From: Amblyomma americanum
Lineage: Eukaryota > Arthropoda > Arachnida > Ixodida > Ixodidae
Assembly (NCBI RefSeq): GCF_052857255.1
Contig: NW_027526486.1
Location: 1,240,001-1,304,000, forward strand
Direction of reading: 5' to 3'
DNA length: 64,000 bases
The first letter of the stretch is position 1, and each line of letters opens with the position of its first letter. The notes beneath the pieces were generated by a model that saw only the letters and a list, made by a program, of their open reading frames with translations, was not told where the DNA came from and ran no database searches. A program made the translations under genes and the position numbers. Shown one piece after another: positions 60,556-64,000 of the stretch.

Positions 60556-63500
60556 TCGAAGACTTGTAAAATCGATTCTCGTGAATCTTGCTAGTTTTGA
60601 CCTAAAACGATGTATCCCGTTTTTTTGAGCCGGTATACAAGTTTTCGCGCAGTTCTGAGAGAAAAAGTTTACACCTTGCTCTCGTGTACTCTTCGACGAC
60701 TTGTAAAATCGATGCTCGTGAATCTTGCTAGTTTCGATCTAAAACGATGTATCCCGTTGTTTTGAGCCGGAATACAAGTTTTCGTGCAGTTCTGAGAGAA
60801 AACGTTTACACCTTTCTCTCGTCTACTCTTCGACGACTTGTAAAATCGATGCTCGTGAATCTTGCTAGTTTCGATCTAAAACGATGTATCCCGTTGTTTT
60901 GAGCCAGAATACAAGTTTTCGCGCAGTTCTGAGAGAAAAAGTTTACACCTTTCTCTCGTGTACTCTTCGACGACTTGTAAAATCGATGCTCGTGAATCTT
61001 GCTAGTTTCGATCTAAAACGATGTATCCCGTTGTTTTGAGCCGGAATACAAGTTTTCGTGCAGTTCTGAGAGAAAACGTTTACACTTTTCTCTCGTCTAC
61101 TCTTCGACGACTTGTAAAATCGATGCTCGTTAATCTAGCTAGTTTCGATCTAAAACGATGTATCCCGTTGTTTTGAGCCAGAATACAAGTTTTCGCGCAG
61201 TTCTGAGAGAAAAAGTTTACACCTTTTTCTCGTCTACTCTTCGAAGACTTGTAAAATCGATGCCCGTGAATCTTGCTAGTTTCGATTTAATACGATGTAT
61301 CCCGTTGTTTTGAGCCGGAATACAAGTTTTCGCGCAGTTCTGAGAGAAAAAGTTTATACCTTTCTCTCGTGTACTCTTCGACGACTTGTAACATCGATAC
61401 TCGTGAATCATGCTAGTTTCGATCTAAAACGATGTATCCCGTTGTTTTGAGCCGGAATACAAGTTTTCGCGCAGTTCTGAGAGAAAACGTTTACACCTTT
61501 CTCTCGTCTACTCTTCGACGACTTGTAAAATCGATGCTCGTGAATCTTGCTAGTTTCGATCTAAAACGATGTATCCCGTTGTTTTGAGCCAGAATACAAG
61601 TTTTCGCGCAGTTCTGAGAGAAAAAGTTTACACCTTTCTCTCGTCTACTCTTCGAAGACTTGTAAAATCGATGCCCGTGAATCTTGCTAGTTTCGATTTA
61701 AAACGATGTATCCCGTTGTTTTGAGCCGGAATACAAGTTTTCGCGCAGTTGTGAGAGAAAAAGTTTACACCTTTCTCTCGTGTACTCTTCGACGACTTGT
61801 AAAATCGATACTCGTGAATCATGCTAATTTCGATCTAAAACGATGTATCCCGTTGTTTTGAGCCGGAATACAAGTTTTCGCGCAGTTCTGAGAGAAAAAG
61901 TTTACACCTTTCTCTCGTCTGCTCTTCGAAGACTTGTAAAATCGATGCTCGTGAATCTTGCTAGTTTCGATCTAAAACGATGTATCTCGTTGTTTTGAGC
62001 CGGAATACAAGTTTTCGCGCAGTTTTGAGAGAAAATTTTACACCTTTCTCTCGTGTACTCTTCGACGACTTGTAAAATCGATGCTCGTGAATCTTGCTAG
62101 TTTCGATCTAAAACGATGTATCCCGTTGTTTTGAGCCGGAATACAAGTTTTCGTGCAGTTCTGAGAGAAAAAGTTTACACCTTTCTCTCGTCTACTCTTC
62201 GACGACTTGTAAAATCGATGCTCGTGAATCTTGCTACTTTCGATCTAAAACGATGTATCCCGTTGTTTTGAGCCGGAATACAAGTTTTCGCGCAGTTCTG
62301 AGAGAAAAAGTTTACACCTTTCTCTCGTCTACTCTTCGAAGACTTGTAAAATCGATGCCCGTGAATCTTGCTAGTTTCGATCTAAAACGATGTATCCCGT
62401 TGTTTTGGGCCGGAATACAAGTTTTCGCGCAGTTCTGAGAGAAAAAGTTTACACCTTTCTCTCGTCTACTTTTCGAGGACTCTTAAAATCGATTCTCGTG
62501 AATCTTGCTAGTTTTGACCTAAAACGATGTATCCCGTTTTTTTTGAGCCGGTATACAAGTTTTCGCGCAGTTCTGAGAGAAAAAGTTTACACCTTTCTCT
62601 CGTGTACTCTTCGACGACTTGTAAAATCGATGCTCGTGAATCTTGCTAGTTTCGATCTAAAACGATGTATCCCGTTGTTTTGAGCCGGAATACAAGTTTT
62701 CGTGCAGTTCTGAGAGAAAAAGTTTACACCTTTTTCTCGTCTACTCTTCGAAGACTTGTAAAATCGATGCCCGTGAATCTTGCTAGTTTCGATTTAAAAC
62801 GATGTATCCCGTTGTTTTGAGCCGGAATACAAGTTTTCGCGCAGTTCTGAGAGAAAAAGTTTACACCTTTCTCTCGTGTACTCTTCGACGACTTGTAAAA
62901 TCGATGCTCGTGAATCTTGCTAGTTTCGATCTAAAGCGATGTATCCCGTTGTTTTGAGCCGGAATACAAGTTTTCGTGCAGTTCTGAGAGAAAACGTTTA
63001 CACCTTTCTCTCGTCTACTCTTCGACGACTTGTAAAATCGATGCTCGTGAATCTTGCTAGTTTCGATCTAAAACGATGTATCCCGTTGTTTTGAGCCAGA
63101 ATACAAGTTTTCGCGCAGTTCTGAGAGAAAAAGTTTACACCTTTCTCTCGTCTACTCTTCGAAGACTTGTAAAATCAATGCCCGTGAATCTTGCTAGTTT
63201 CGATTTAAAACGATGTATCCCGTTGTTTTGAGCCGGAATACAAGTTTTCGCGCAGTTCTGAGAGAAAAAGTTTACACCTTTCTCTCGTGTACTCTTCGAC
63301 GACTTGTAAAATCGATACTCGTGAATCATGCTAATTTCGATCTAAAACGATGTATCCCGTTGTTTTGAGCCGGAATACAAGTTTTCGCGCAGTTCTGAGA
63401 GAAAAAGTTTACACCTTTCTCTCGTCTGCTCTTCGAAGACTTGTAAAATCGATGCTCGTGAATCATGCTAGTTTCGATCTAAAACGATGTATCCCGTTGT

Positions 63501-64000
63501 TTTGAGCCGGAATACAAGTTTTCGCGCAGTTCTGAGAGAAAACGTTTACACCTTTCTCTCGTCTACTCTTCGAAGACTTGTAAAATCGATGCCCGTGAAT
63601 CTTGCTAGTTTCGATTTAAAACGATGTATCCCGTTGTTTTGAGCCGGAATACAAGTTTTCGCGCAGTTCTGAGAGAAAAAGTTTACACCTTTCTCTCGTG
63701 CACTCTTCGACGACTTGTAACATCGATACTCGTGAATCATGCTAGTTTCGATCTAAAACGATGTATCCCGTTGTTTTGAGCCGGAAAACAAGTTTTCGCG
63801 CAGTTCTGAGAGAAAACGTTTACACCTTTCTCTCGCCTACTCTTCGATGACTTGTAAAATCGATGCTCGTGAATCTTGCTAGTTTCGATCTAAAACGATG
63901 TATCCCGTTGTTTTGAGCCAGAATACAAGTTTTCGCGCAGTTCTGAGAGAAAAAGTTTACACCTTTCTCTCGTCTACTCTTCGAAGACTTGTAAAATCGA
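60556..64000 (+). repeat. 25 monomers returning to types seen at 34-44 kb; runs off the window
   Basis: 60.95-61.6 kb repeats the cassette of 33.6, 34.2, 39.6 and 41.5 kb (GTTTTCGTGCAG with AAAACG and ACACTTTTCTC, GAGCCAGAAT, CCTTTTTCTCG, GATGCCCG, TAACATC). 61.6-62.25 kb parallels 43.4-44.05 kb (GATGCCCG, CTAATTTCG, GTCTGCTC, GTTTTGAG, GTTTTCGTGCAG, CTACTTTCG). Private changes include GTTAATCTAGC (61,130), TTTATACC (61,354), GTATCTCG (61,982), a one-base-short GAGAAAATTTTACACC (62,030), GGACTCTTAAAATC (62,477) and an eight-T unit (62,537). No six-A 138 bp monomers occur after about 60.1 kb. The array continues past both window edges. Confidence 0.75.

Larger units (their letters stand above)
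1..64000 (+). repeat. 137 bp tandem satellite array, about 467 monomers, fills the window
   Basis: Every line of the window is the same 137 bp unit, head to tail and in one orientation. With unit position 1 at TTGTA, fixed landmarks are ATCGAT (8-13), TTTCGATCTAAAACGATG (32-49), ATCCCGTTGTTTTGAG (51-66), CCGGAATAC (67-75), TTTTCGCGCAG (79-89), GAGAGAAAAAG (94-104), TTTACACC (105-112) and TCGACGAC (130-137). The last unit begins at 63,989, which gives about 467 units with a net gain of 9 bp over 467 x 137. One consensus-like unit has 57 G or C of 137 and 11 CpG. Variation is mainly substitutions at recurring diagnostic sites plus a few 1-5 bp indels and one 22 bp deletion. No insertion, strand switch or unique DNA was seen. 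A centromeric or pericentromeric role is inferred from the architecture only. Confidence 0.98.

Noticed and set aside
1..64000. CRISPR array or integron-like repeat array
   Set aside because: The repeated unit is the full 137 bp with no unique spacers, and no cas, integrase or other gene is present.
1..64000. Sorghum or pearl millet 137 bp centromeric satellite
   Set aside because: The unit length agrees, but I cannot confirm any sequence match from memory. An alignment of the consensus to those satellites would decide.

Overview
The whole 64 kb window is one uninterrupted tandem satellite array. I see no protein-coding gene, no RNA gene, no transposon and no single-copy sequence. The unit is 137 bp (about 42% G+C, counted on one consensus-like monomer). 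It is phased here so that a unit begins at base 1 with TTGTA, and it is repeated about 467 times head to tail, always in the same orientation. The many short open frames (mostly 64-residue minus-strand frames) are shadows: each spans about 1.4 monomers and recurs only because the repeat recurs.

This is a eukaryotic heterochromatin-type sequence. Long, near-homogeneous arrays of a unit of this size with higher-order repeats (HORs) are typical of centromeres or pericentromeres, so a centromeric satellite of a plant or animal assembled from long reads is the most likely reading. I do not recognise the monomer and cannot name the species. Sorghum and pearl millet have centromeric satellites of the same nominal length, but length alone is not homology.

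Layout: 1-2,960 is an 8-monomer HOR (period 1,096). 3,940-8,323 is a 16-monomer unit in two tandem copies (period 2,192). 8.2-19.5 kb is made of long copied segments, including a ~4.1 kb segment present twice at 6,166 bp spacing and two later copies of pieces of the 2-4 kb region. 18.8-28.9 kb is rich in 138 bp monomers carrying an extra A and is built from copies at offsets of 3,840, 1,646, 5,212 and 1,098 bp. 28.5-32.7 kb is a triplicated module. 33.5-42.6 kb is a mosaic with offsets 685, 5,321, 2,170 and 1,918 bp and one 22 bp deletion. 44.9-48.4 kb holds a single-monomer duplication and a triplicated sub-family. 50-57.8 kb is built from 12- to 15-mer copies. 58.9-60.6 kb is an 824 bp tandem duplication. 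60.6-64 kb returns to monomer types seen near 34-44 kb.

The biology here is array evolution: repeated unequal exchange or amplification of multi-monomer blocks of very different sizes over a fixed monomer. Points worth checking are the CpG richness with CpG-transition diagnostic sites, a short inverted repeat that survives variation, and datable mutations nested inside duplications. Copy boundaries were found by reading diagnostic variants by eye and are good to roughly 10-50 bp. No alignment was run.
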